Source: Anaerolineales bacterium (GTDB lineage: Bacteria; Chloroflexota; Anaerolineae; Anaerolineales; Villigracilaceae). Taken from it: a DNA stretch of 64,000 nucleotides. The position numbers and the translations under genes are program-made. Positions 40,860 to 47,493 of this stretch are shown piece by piece (the stretch's first letter is position 1; the number at the start of each line of letters is the position of its first letter). The stretch lies in the NCBI GenBank assembly GCA_015075725.1, contig JABTTV010000001.1:1550001-1614000 (forward strand). The letters are read 5' to 3'. A model generated the notes under the pieces. The model saw only the letters and a list, made by a program, of their open reading frames with translations. It was not told where the DNA came from and did not search any database.

Positions 40860-41067
40860 TTATCTCTTCAGCGTTCTTTACTTGACCCTGTGCGGGGTGA
40901 GGTCCTTGCCGAATTTTTCTCTCATCATGGTTTCGTAATCGGACCAGTTGCCAATATACATCTTCGCCTAGGAGTCATCTTCGAAGACGATGAGGTGGGT
41001 GCAGATGCGGTCGAGGAACCGGCGATCGTGACTGACAACCAGCGCCACGCCGCGGATTCTTCGAGGG
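40860..41067 (-). pseudogene. ettA 3'-end remnant A
   Basis: It matches 41760-41960 of the intact ettA at a constant 900-base offset without gaps for about 180 bases, and then with a small deletion. On the minus strand the frame holds DDS-stop-AKM where ettA has DDSQAKM, so a CAA codon has become TAG. It is the longest of the remnants and together with its hairpin flanks the small gene pair at 41095-41541. Confidence 0.88.
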
Positions 41068-41080
41068 CTTGTACTTCAAG

Positions 41081-41086
41081 TATAAT
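41081..41086 (+). promoter_or_regulatory. -10 element before the small gene pair (probable leaderless start)
   Basis: TATAAT ends eight bases before ATG 41095. There is no clear -35 box and no ribosome-binding site. Confidence 0.5.
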
Positions 41087-41094
41087 CGAAGCAA

Positions 41095-41331
41095 ATGAAG
41101 ACCACGCAATACTTTCAATACACCCGTCAACGCCCCGACCGTGTGTTGATCGAGGATGAATGGATCGAGCGGGTCATTCAGAACCCGTTGCGTGAAGAAA
41201 TTCAATCTGACGGAAGGATTCGCCGTTGGGCGCGAATTGCAGAAATGGAAAACCGCGTATTGCGGGTCATCCTGCTCGAGGATGGCGAGACTGTCCACAA
41301 CGCTTTCTTTGACCGAAATTTTAAGGAGTAA
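41095..41331 (+). CDS. Small DUF4258-like protein
   Basis: This 78-residue protein contains DEWIERVIQNPLREEIQSDG, RIRRWARI, and a VLRVILLEDGETVHNAFFDR end. The pattern (Arg-rich start, conserved DGR, strand pair, closing Asp-Arg) resembles DUF4258/RelE-fold toxins, but no catalytic set is certain. It is followed three bases later by a DUF2283 gene, a combination often seen as a pair and possibly toxin-antitoxin-like. The pair is framed by direct repeats made of ettA end plus hairpin. Confidence 0.65.
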   Translation: MKTTQYFQYTRQRPDRVLIEDEWIERVIQNPLREEIQSDGRIRRWARIAEMENRVLRVILLEDGETVHNAFFDRNFKE

Positions 41332-41334
41332 GCC

Positions 41335-41541
41335 ATGCGAATCAAATACTTTGAAGATACCGATACCACACTGGTTGAGCTTTCCACCAACCCGCCTGTG
41401 GAGACGCGTGAATTGAACGAAAATATCTACCTGGATCTGGACAGGGACGGAAACGTGGTCAGTATCACGATAGAACATGCCAGCAAATCCAGCGACATGC
41501 GGGAATTTCTCTATGAGAGAATACCAGCGGCAATGTCCTAG
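41335..41541 (+). CDS. DUF2283 family small protein
   Basis: This 68-residue protein starts MRIKYFEDTDTTLVELST and contains ETRELNENIYLDLDRDGNVV and SITIEHASK, the hallmarks of DUF2283. The family has no known reaction and often occurs beside small RelE-like partners. AAGGAG precedes the ATG. It is cotranscribed with the gene at 41095 and followed by a hairpin terminator at 41552-41590. Confidence 0.85.
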   Translation: MRIKYFEDTDTTLVELSTNPPVETRELNENIYLDLDRDGNVVSITIEHASKSSDMREFLYERIPAAMS

Positions 41542-41551
41542 TAAGACAAAC

Positions 41552-41590
41552 CGTCCCGAAGGTTCACAACCTTCGGGACGTTGTTTTTGT
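41552..41590 (+). terminator. Hairpin terminator, family V copy 2
   Basis: CGTCCCGAAGGTT and AACCTTCGGGACG form a 13-base stem with a short loop, followed by TTGTTTTTGT. It ends the DUF2283 transcript and shares its arms with the palindrome at 31834-31886. Confidence 0.8.
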
Positions 41591-41620
41591 ATGTCACACC
41601 TGCACCCACCGCAGGTGCGG

Positions 41621-41710
41621 TGTTGCGAAGGCGTTTTTGCTCTTTGCCCGAAGCAATCCCCGACTCGATGAGGGGATTGCTTCGACGGAAGAACACTGTC
41701 TCGCAATGAC
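41621..41710. repeat. Intergenic palindromic repeat, family I copy 3
   Basis: TTGCGA at the left and TCGCAA at the right, with the inner GAAGCAATCCCC / GGGGATTGCTTC stem, repeat the layout of 208-302 and 15343-15439. Confidence 0.75.
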
Positions 41711-41722
41711 GAGGTGCCGATA

Positions 41723-41755
41723 AAGTGACAGTCACCTTCAAGGTGACTGTCACTT
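41723..41755. repeat. Perfect palindrome, family III copy 4
   Basis: AAGTGACAGTCACCT and AGGTGACTGTCACTT, 15-base arms, TCA loop. It lies five bases beyond the ettA stop codon and could serve as its transcript-end hairpin. Confidence 0.9.
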
Positions 41756-41759
41756 GGTT

Positions 41760-43433
41760 TTACCTCTTCAATGTTCTGTATTTGACTCGGTGCGGAGTCA
41801 AATCCTTGCCAAATTTTTCTATCATCATCGTTTCATAATCGGACCAGTTGCCGATGTACATTTTGGCTTGGGAGTCGTCTTCGAAGACGATGAGGTGGGT
41901 GCAGATGCGGTCGAGGAACCAGCGGTCGTGGGAGACGACAAGAGCAGTACCCGCAAATTCAGTGATGGCATCTTCGAGGGCGCGGAGGGTGTTGACATCC
42001 AGATCGTTGGTGGGTTCGTCGAGCAGGATGACGTTGGCGCCTTCGGTGAGGGTTTTGGCGAGGTGGACGCGGTTGCGTTCGCCGCCCGAGAGGATGCCGA
42101 CTTTCTTTTGCTGGTCGGAGCCTGCGAAGTTGAAGGAGGAGCAGTAGCCGCGGGCGTTGATCTTGCGTTTGCCGAGTTCGAGAGTCTCTGCGCCGCCTGA
42201 GATTTCTTCGTAGACAGTCTTCTCAGGGTCGAGGGTGCGGGATTGGTCAACGTAGGCGAGTTTGACGGTTTCGCCAATTTTGATGGAGCCGCTATCGGGT
42301 TTTTCTTTGCCGACGATCATCTTGAGGAGTGTGGTCTTGCCTGCGCCGTTGGGTCCCACTATCCCGATGATACTGCCTGGGGGAACAGAAGCAGAAAACC
42401 CGTCGAGAATGAGGCGGTCGTCGTAAGACTTGGTCACTTTGTCAAATTCAAAAACAACGTCACCGAGGCGCGGACCAGGCGGGATGTAGATATCCAGTTC
42501 TTCGCGGCGTGCTTCGGCTTCTTGATTGAGCAATTTTTCGTAGGCGCTGACGCGGGCTTGTCCTTTGGATTGACGCGCTTTGGGCGACATGCGAATCCAT
42601 TCGAGTTCGCGTTCGAGGGTCTTTTGGCGTTTCGATTCGGATTTCTCTTCGAGGCGGATGCGTTCCTGTTTTTGTTCGAGCCACGAGGAGTAGTTGCCCT
42701 TGTAGGGGATGCCGTAGCCGCGGTCGAGTTCGAGGATCCAGCCTGCGACGTTGTCGAGGAAGTAGCGGTCGTGGGTGACGGCGATGACGGTGCCTTTGTA
42801 GTCGCGCAGGTGATGTTCGAGCCACGCCACGGACTCGGCGTCGAGGTGGTTGGTGGGTTCGTCGAGCAGGAGAATATCGGGTTCGGTGAGCAGGAGTCGG
42901 GTGAGGGCGACGCGGCGCTTTTCTCCGCCTGAGCAGACCTTGATGGGCGTATCCGATGGCGGGCAGCGCAGGGCGTCCATGGCGAGTTCGAGGCGGCTGT
43001 CGAGGTTCCAGGCGTCGTGCTTGTCGAGCTGCTCCTGCAGTTTGGCTTGTTCGGCGACGAGGGCGTCGAAGTCGGCGTCGGGTTCGGCGAACTTGGCGTT
43101 GACCTCATCGAAGCGGGCGAGCATTTCGACGATGGGCGCGACCGCCTCTTTGACGACTTCGATGACGGTCTTGCTTTCGTCGAGTTTGGGCTCCTGCTCG
43201 AGCAAGCCCGTGGTGTAGCCTTTGGATTGCGAGATCTCGCCGATGTAGTCGTTATCAACGCCTGCCATGATGCGCAGTAAGGTGGATTTGCCCGCGCCGT
43301 TAAGACCGAGCACGCCGATCTTGGCGCCGAGGTAGAAGCCGAGGGAGATGTCGCGCAGGATCTGTTTGTTGGGCGGGACGATACGTCCCACTTTGTTCAT
43401 GGAATAAATTACTTGGGTGGTTTCGTTACTCAT
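41760..43433 (-). CDS. ettA: Energy-dependent translational throttle protein EttA (ABC-F ATPase)
   Basis: This 557-residue protein has two ABC domains, with Walker A motifs GLNGAGKST (43-51) and GPNGAGKT. Signatures are CSGGEKRRVAL and LSGGERNRVHL, with Walker B LLLDEPTNHLD and LLDEPTNDLD. The inter-domain linker (EQKQERIRLEEKSESKRQKT) is as in EttA. Family length (E. coli about 555) and the opening YSMNKVGRIVPPNKQILRDI fit EttA rather than other ABC-F proteins. EttA binds the ribosomal E site and gates elongation by ATP/ADP ratio. The gene is intact; at least five truncated copies of its 3' end lie in the 9 kb downstream. Confidence 0.93.
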   Translation of the reverse strand: MSNETTQVIYSMNKVGRIVPPNKQILRDISLGFYLGAKIGVLGLNGAGKSTLLRIMAGVDNDYIGEISQSKGYTTGLLEQEPKLDESKTVIEVVKEAVAPIVEMLARFDEVNAKFAEPDADFDALVAEQAKLQEQLDKHDAWNLDSRLELAMDALRCPPSDTPIKVCSGGEKRRVALTRLLLTEPDILLLDEPTNHLDAESVAWLEHHLRDYKGTVIAVTHDRYFLDNVAGWILELDRGYGIPYKGNYSSWLEQKQERIRLEEKSESKRQKTLERELEWIRMSPKARQSKGQARVSAYEKLLNQEAEARREELDIYIPPGPRLGDVVFEFDKVTKSYDDRLILDGFSASVPPGSIIGIVGPNGAGKTTLLKMIVGKEKPDSGSIKIGETVKLAYVDQSRTLDPEKTVYEEISGGAETLELGKRKINARGYCSSFNFAGSDQQKKVGILSGGERNRVHLAKTLTEGANVILLDEPTNDLDVNTLRALEDAITEFAGTALVVSHDRWFLDRICTHLIVFEDDSQAKMYIGNWSDYETMMIEKFGKDLTPHRVKYRTLKR

Positions 43434-43545
43434 AGTGGCGGTATTTTACCCGATGATTGTTTGTGGGATGAAAAAAAAGCTTTGCTTTTATGTTGCTTTG
43501 GGATATTTTAATTCTTTTTCATTTGTATCGCTTTATAAAATTTTC

Positions 43546-44001
43546 TTAAAGTAACTTTGAGACTTCTGTTTCCAATTTTTCTATACAATCTAATAGTTGA
43601 GGATAAAGCTCTACATTTATAGAAATACCCTTTTTCGTAGGTTTGTACTCAGAAGAGCCTCCCCAAACTGCATATGTACGAAGAAAAATTAGGGGTCTGT
43701 TCTTAAATATATTTGTGCCAATCCAAATTTCTTGCATTGAATTCTTTGTGATTTTCGCAACAACTTTATCTGTACTCATTACATCTCCAAGAGTCTTAAC
43801 TGCACTAACCAACTCTTGACATTTTTCAATTGATAAAGTTACGCCAGCAGGTGTTGGAACGAGATCTGCTGAGTCTAATGAGGCTGCATATGCTCGTACA
43901 AATATAAGATTTTTACCCCTATATTCGCTTACTCCAACACAAATGGCTTCGCGACTATTTTTTTGAAAAGACGCTATGATTACATTGTTTCCTTCATCCA
44001 T
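43546..44001 (-). CDS. Tandem PC4-like (transcriptional coactivator p15) domain protein
   Basis: This 151-residue protein consists of two copies of one motif: KNSREAICVGVSEYRGKNLI with FVRAY following (residues 14-38), and KNSMQEIWIGTNIFKNRPLI with FLRTY following (86-110). Each copy is followed by a Pro-x-x-x-Gly-Ile/Val turn and a helix. This is the strand-rich single-stranded-DNA-binding fold of PC4; eukaryotic and bacterial PC4 proteins normally have one copy and dimerise, so this would be a built-in dimer. It lies downstream of the DGQHR gene, with a hairpin between, and is clearly AT-richer than the surroundings. Confidence 0.65.
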   Translation of the reverse strand: MDEGNNVIIASFQKNSREAICVGVSEYRGKNLIFVRAYAASLDSADLVPTPAGVTLSIEKCQELVSAVKTLGDVMSTDKVVAKITKNSMQEIWIGTNIFKNRPLIFLRTYAVWGGSSEYKPTKKGISINVELYPQLLDCIEKLETEVSKLL

Positions 44002-44016
44002 TGTTTATTCTCCTTA

Positions 44017-44051
44017 GTGAAGATGCAATATGTTTACAATTGCATCTTCAC
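44017..44051. repeat. Perfect 13-base-arm hairpin between the DGQHR and PC4-like genes
   Basis: GTGAAGATGCAAT and ATTGCATCTTCAC enclose a nine-base loop. On the minus-strand message it sits between the two coding regions, immediately before the ribosome-binding site of the PC4-like gene. It lacks a T-run, so it may set the relative expression of the two genes rather than end transcription. Confidence 0.85.
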
Positions 44052-44064
44052 TGAATTAAAATAA

Positions 44065-45177
44065 TTAGTTTTCGATTTTGGGGAGATACTGGCGCAATTC
44101 TGAAGCAAGAAACCGAAACCCTTGCATACTCCCGTAGCTTGCAGCGCCTTCGGAATTTTTCACTTCCCAGTATTCTGCTTCGCCAATTTCACCCAGAGAT
44201 TTTACGATTTCAAAAATACTTTTAACAGTAATCTCGCCTTTATCTCGCGCCATTTCAAAAACTTCTGGTGCTAATTCATGGAGAGAAAATACCCCAGGAG
44301 ATTTCTGTATAACATAAGCGTCTGGATTCTTGAATGCGTCAGGCCATACTTTCTGAATAGCTGTCCAATATCTATTGATGAGTTCAGCTGCCGTTTCCTC
44401 TGATTGACGAATAAAATACGGGGTTTGTAATATTGGCTTGAGTGAAGTAACAAAGGAAGTTTCGCGAACAACCATGGTGGGTTGATCTGCCTTTGACTTA
44501 TTTGGTGGAAGGATTTTTCCAGACCATACACCACTTGAAGTGTTAAGGTTTTCAGCAATTACTGGACCTTTTGCTTCCCAAAGTTTGCCGCGCTTATCAA
44601 GTGCTAACATGTGGTCAACGTCTTTTACTTGAATGGATTTTAAACGTCGTGCCAGGTCGGTTCGAACTTTCTTTTGTGTCGTATTTATAATGTCGAATTG
44701 GTCAACCTCTTCCATTTTAGTAAGTCCATCCGCAATTGTTGCAACAAGTGGAAAGTTTTCTAGTCGCTCTCCTCCTTGCTGTTGAATTGCCCACTCATAA
44801 CCACCAATGCGGTGTTGCATGTCTACGATGTAAAGCGGCAATGCTTTATCTGGAATGGTAAGTGTTCCAAAACTTATGTCACCTTCTTTGTATTCAATCT
44901 CGAATTTTAATTTACTACCATAATGACCGCCATCAGCGTCTTCAACGTCGCGAGCATTCAATAACCCGCCTACTGGCATTATTGAATCAGGCTTTAATGC
45001 ATATTGCCCGATCTCACGTTTTCGCGATGTGCTAGGACTCCTTTGATAACCTGATTGTGGGTTGTTGGGGTCCCAAACATCTACTTTTGATAATTCTGCT
45101 AGTTTGCCAGCTGGGATAACAACTGAGTAGAAGATGCGACCGTTTTGAATAAATTGAATAGCTTTTGTCTTGTGCAT
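44065..45177 (-). CDS. DGQHR-domain protein (DndB-like)
   Basis: This 370-residue protein has the family features: YQRSPSTSRKREIGQYAL at 44-61 and the hallmark VDMQHRIGGYEWA at 118-130 (Asp119, Gln121, His122, Arg123; the Gly of DGQHR is Met120). FDIINTTQKKVRTDLARRL follows near 171-189. DndB, the best-known member, represses and modulates DNA phosphorothioation genes; other members occur alone in defence islands. No dndCDE or pbe genes are present. AAGGAG precedes the ATG. Codon use is AT-rich, consistent with transfer. It is paired with the tandem PC4-like gene. Confidence 0.85.
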   Translation of the reverse strand: MHKTKAIQFIQNGRIFYSVVIPAGKLAELSKVDVWDPNNPQSGYQRSPSTSRKREIGQYALKPDSIMPVGGLLNARDVEDADGGHYGSKLKFEIEYKEGDISFGTLTIPDKALPLYIVDMQHRIGGYEWAIQQQGGERLENFPLVATIADGLTKMEEVDQFDIINTTQKKVRTDLARRLKSIQVKDVDHMLALDKRGKLWEAKGPVIAENLNTSSGVWSGKILPPNKSKADQPTMVVRETSFVTSLKPILQTPYFIRQSEETAAELINRYWTAIQKVWPDAFKNPDAYVIQKSPGVFSLHELAPEVFEMARDKGEITVKSIFEIVKSLGEIGEAEYWEVKNSEGAASYGSMQGFRFLASELRQYLPKIEN

Positions 45178-45302
45178 TTTGATCTCCTTTTCTGATCTTT
45201 AGTAATTCCAACATTTTTATGATCAAATGTCAAGATCAAAAATTTAGATCAGAAATTTCGCGACGAGCCATTCAGAGCTTTTCCTTGGAAAGGTACTGTC
45301 AC

Positions 45303-45488
45303 AGGGCGGGATTGGTTATTGAGGTGGATGGCGATGTCCACGATCTGCAGAAAGAGGAAGATGAGAGGCGGGAGAAGGTACTGTCCGCGCTGGGGTTGAG
45401 GGTGGTCAGGTTTTGGAATGATGAGATGATGAGGAACTTGTCCGCGGTGGTGGGGAAGATCAGAGAATTCATCCTTCAGCATTCGTAA
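45303..45488 (+). pseudogene. DUF559 endonuclease C-terminal fragment, copy 1
   Basis: The frame encodes LVIEVDGDVHDLQKEEDERR, then REKVLSALGLRVVRFWNDEM and a closing helix. That is the second half of a DUF559 (Vsr-like, PD-(D/E)XK) nuclease including the Glu-x-Asp strand. The N-terminal half with the first catalytic residues is missing; upstream codons (from 45219) are unrelated and AT-rich. Confidence 0.75.
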
Positions 45489-45505
45489 TTCATCCTTGCT
45501 CTTCT

Positions 45506-45661
45506 GGAGATGTCCACGACTTGCAGAAAGAGGAAGATGAACGGCGGGAGAAGGTGTTGTCCGCGCTGGGGTTGAGGATTGTCAGGTTTCGGAATAATGT
45601 AGTGATGAGGAATCTGTCCGCGGTGGTGGGGAAGGTCAGGGAATTTATCAATTTGTGGTAG
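45506..45661 (+). pseudogene. DUF559 endonuclease C-terminal fragment, copy 2
   Basis: It repeats 45328-45480 with about 90 percent identity (GDVHDLQKEEDERREKVLSA onward) and ends in a frame stop after EFINLW. It has no start codon of its own. The two fragments are direct repeats about 180 bases apart, upstream of the AbrB/PIN pair. Confidence 0.75.
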
Positions 45662-45703
45662 AATTTCAGAAATTCGGAAATTCCGAATTTCAGGAGAAAA
45701 ACC

Positions 45704-45973
45704 ATGACTACCCTTCAAATCCGTAGCAAAGGAACCATTACCTTACCCTCCAGCCTTCGCAAAAAATATAAGCTGGAGGAGGGTGAGTTTTTCAATTTAA
45801 TCGATGTAGGTGACGGTTCGTTCTTCCTTGTCCCTGTGGAAAGCAAGGTGATGAAGAATGCAGATAAAGTCGCTAAGAAGGTCAAAGAAGCAAATGTAGA
45901 TTTGGAAGACTTACTTGCAACACTGGATGAAGAGCGCAAGACCTATTACAAAGAGCACTATGTCAAAAATTAA
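45704..45973 (+). CDS. AbrB/MazE-type antitoxin
   Basis: This 89-residue protein has a swapped-hairpin AbrB fold at the N-terminus (LQIRSKGTITLPSSLRKKYK, then LEEGEFFNLIDVGDGSFFLV) and an acidic helical tail (VDLEDLLATLDEERKTYY). The N-terminal part would bind the operon's own promoter and the tail would inhibit the toxin. Its stop overlaps the start of the PIN gene by 14 bases, the normal layout for such pairs. AGGAGAA lies upstream of the ATG. The short direct repeat AATTTCAG/AATTCGG-type sequences upstream (45660-45695) may be its operator. Confidence 0.88.
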   Translation: MTTLQIRSKGTITLPSSLRKKYKLEEGEFFNLIDVGDGSFFLVPVESKVMKNADKVAKKVKEANVDLEDLLATLDEERKTYYKEHYVKN

Positions 45974-46406
45974 AGTGTTCCTGGATAGCAGTGCTGTGAT
46001 GGCGGGGGTGATCTCATCTGCGGGCGCGGCGCGTGTCTTGTTGGTGATGTCTGAAAATGGGCAGATCGAAACTTTTATCAGTGAGCAAGTTATCGTTGAG
46101 AGCGAACGTTCGATTGCAAAGAAAGTTCCGCAGGCATTGCCTGAATTCCGTCAAACCCTCAAAGACGCCAACCTGAAAGTTGTCCACAACCCAACGCAAG
46201 AAGAAATAGAAGAAAACCTTTCCCTGATCGCAGATCCTGATGATGTCCCTATCTTGCTGGCGGCAATGAAGAGCCATGTCGATTATTTGGCGACCCATAA
46301 CCGCAAACATTTTCTGAATGATTATAAAGTCGCGGAAAAAGCGGGGCTGAAAATTGGAACTCCAGGTGATGTCCTTGCGTGGATACGGGAAAATTTGAAT
46401 TCATAA
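45960..46406 (+). CDS. PIN-domain toxin
   Basis: This 148-residue protein has the PIN acidic residues in FLDSSAVMAG (Asp near residue 8), VESERS (Glu near 47) and ADPDDVPILLAA (Asp near 96). LATHNRKHFLND takes the position of the fourth site. Such proteins are Mg-dependent RNases, usually VapC-type toxins. ATG 45960 is inside the end of the antitoxin gene. A HigA-like gene follows, its possible ATG 46406 overlapping this stop. Confidence 0.88.
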   Translation: MSKIKVFLDSSAVMAGVISSAGAARVLLVMSENGQIETFISEQVIVESERSIAKKVPQALPEFRQTLKDANLKVVHNPTQEEIEENLSLIADPDDVPILLAAMKSHVDYLATHNRKHFLNDYKVAEKAGLKIGTPGDVLAWIRENLNS

Positions 46407-46420
46407 TGGAGATTGGAAAA

Positions 46421-46819
46421 ATGACACTCGCAACTAAAAAACTTGAAGTCCACTGGGCAAATATCGCTCCTTTGCTGTCCATTCGCAACGAGCGCGAATA
46501 CAACGCGGCTGTCAAACGTCTCAATGAATTACTGGATGAAATCGGAGATAACGAGAAACATCCGTTGTATGGGTTGCTGGATACACTTGGAACACTGATC
46601 GAAATCTATGAAGAAGAGCATTATCCGATCCCTGACGTTACGGGCGCCGAAGTATTGCACTTTCTCATGGAAGAACATGGTTTGACACAGTCTGATCTGC
46701 CGGAAGTCGGGCCACAGGGTATGGTCTCTGAAATTTTGAATGGCAAGCGCGAGTTGAACATTCGACAAGTCCGCTCTCTTGCGGAGAAGTTCAAGGTTTC
46801 AAGTGCCGTGTTTTTGTGA
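46421..46819 (+). CDS. HigA-like antitoxin / helix-turn-helix protein (orphan)
   Basis: This 132-residue protein has an N-terminal helical half (NEREYNAAVKRLNELLDEIG, typical of HigA/YgjM antitoxins). It ends with a helix-turn-helix (FLMEEHGLTQSDLPEVGPQG, then MVSEILNGKRELNIRQVRSL). HigA normally follows a HigB RNase gene; none is adjacent here, so it is an orphan or has joined the AbrB/PIN operon. ATG 46421 has GGAG nine bases upstream; ATG 46406 is an alternative. A strong terminator follows. Confidence 0.85.
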   Translation: MTLATKKLEVHWANIAPLLSIRNEREYNAAVKRLNELLDEIGDNEKHPLYGLLDTLGTLIEIYEEEHYPIPDVTGAEVLHFLMEEHGLTQSDLPEVGPQGMVSEILNGKRELNIRQVRSLAEKFKVSSAVFL

Positions 46820-46823
46820 AACT

Positions 46824-46859
46824 AAAACTCCAAGCATTTTACAGGCTTGGAGTTTTTTG
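46824..46859 (+). terminator. Rho-independent terminator
   Basis: AAAACTCCAAGC and GCTTGGAGTTTT form a perfect 12-base stem with a nine-base loop, continuing into a T-run. It ends the AbrB-PIN-HigA transcript. Confidence 0.9.
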
Positions 46860-46927
46860 TTATCAAATGTCATGCCCTTATAAAACGTAGGCTGCCAGCT
46901 CCACCTGGCTCATGTTCTTGATCTTTT

Positions 46928-47257
46928 TCATAACGTTTTCCCCCTCGCCCGTGGACGACGTCGATACATTTTTAATTCTTCCTGTTCTTTGGCAGGGTAG
47001 AATGAAAGCGCTTTTTCAAGCAATGCTTTCAACTCGTTCAAGAATGGGTAGCGGGGATTGAATTCATACGGTCGAGTCCGCCCGATGGAGCGGCTGACGA
47101 GAACGCTGCCTTTCTCGAACTTGTCCAATTGCATTTGGATGGGTTTCAGGTCCGTGTTGTAAAAACTGGCGATTTCACGCGCGTAGCCTTCTTCCCGCGT
47201 GAAGATATAGAGTAAAACCCTTTCGGCATTTTTGGAACCTAGAAGTACTTCGATCAT
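46928..47257 (-). CDS. Winged-helix regulator, AbiEi/nucleotidyltransferase-partner type (orphan)
   Basis: This 109-residue protein reads LLGSKNAERVLLYIFTREEG, then YAREIASFYNTDLKPIQMQL (winged helix), then a wing with GRTRPYEFNPRYPFLNEL and a basic tail. Proteins of this type are often found directly beside nucleotidyltransferase toxins (AbiEii-like or MNT). No such gene is next to it in this window, so it appears to have lost its partner. AGGAGAGA lies before the ATG. It runs convergently to the HigA-like gene. Confidence 0.72.
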   Translation of the reverse strand: MIEVLLGSKNAERVLLYIFTREEGYAREIASFYNTDLKPIQMQLDKFEKGSVLVSRSIGRTRPYEFNPRYPFLNELKALLEKALSFYPAKEQEELKMYRRRPRARGKTL

Positions 47258-47317
47258 GGGATCTCTCCTGACGTCTAATTGACGTTTTATGACTTCGAAT
47301 TTACGTCATTGTATCAT

Positions 47318-47445
47318 GATGGGAAGATGAACGGCGGGAGAGGGTGCTGAGTGAGATGGGATTGAGAGTGGTCAGGTTTGGGAATGATGAGGAACCTGTC
47401 CGCGATGGTGGGGCTTTGGGAATGATGAGGTGATTGACGGAAAAT
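47318..47445 (+). pseudogene. DUF559 endonuclease fragment, copy 3 (degraded)
   Basis: GGAAGATGAACGGCGGGAGA matches copy 2, followed by GTGGTCAGGTTTGGGAATGA as in copy 1, but with several deletions. No frame is open across it. It fills most of the gap between the winged-helix gene and the SUMF1-like gene. Confidence 0.65.
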
Positions 47446-47493
47446 CCTCCTGTAATCGTTGTACAATGAAATCGTGGTGAACAGGAGGAGCCA

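Noticed and set aside
42434..43258. 274-codon minus-strand frame rich in Ser, Pro and Arg
   Set aside because: It is a shifted frame inside the intact ettA gene with a low-complexity product.
44065..45177. Complete DNA phosphorothioation (Dnd) system
   Set aside because: Only a DndB-like DGQHR protein is present; dndC, dndD, dndE and the restriction genes are absent from the window.
45219..45488. 89-codon DUF559 protein as a working gene
   Set aside because: It holds only the second half of the domain and its first 28 codons are AT-rich upstream sequence overlapping the promoter of the DGQHR gene.
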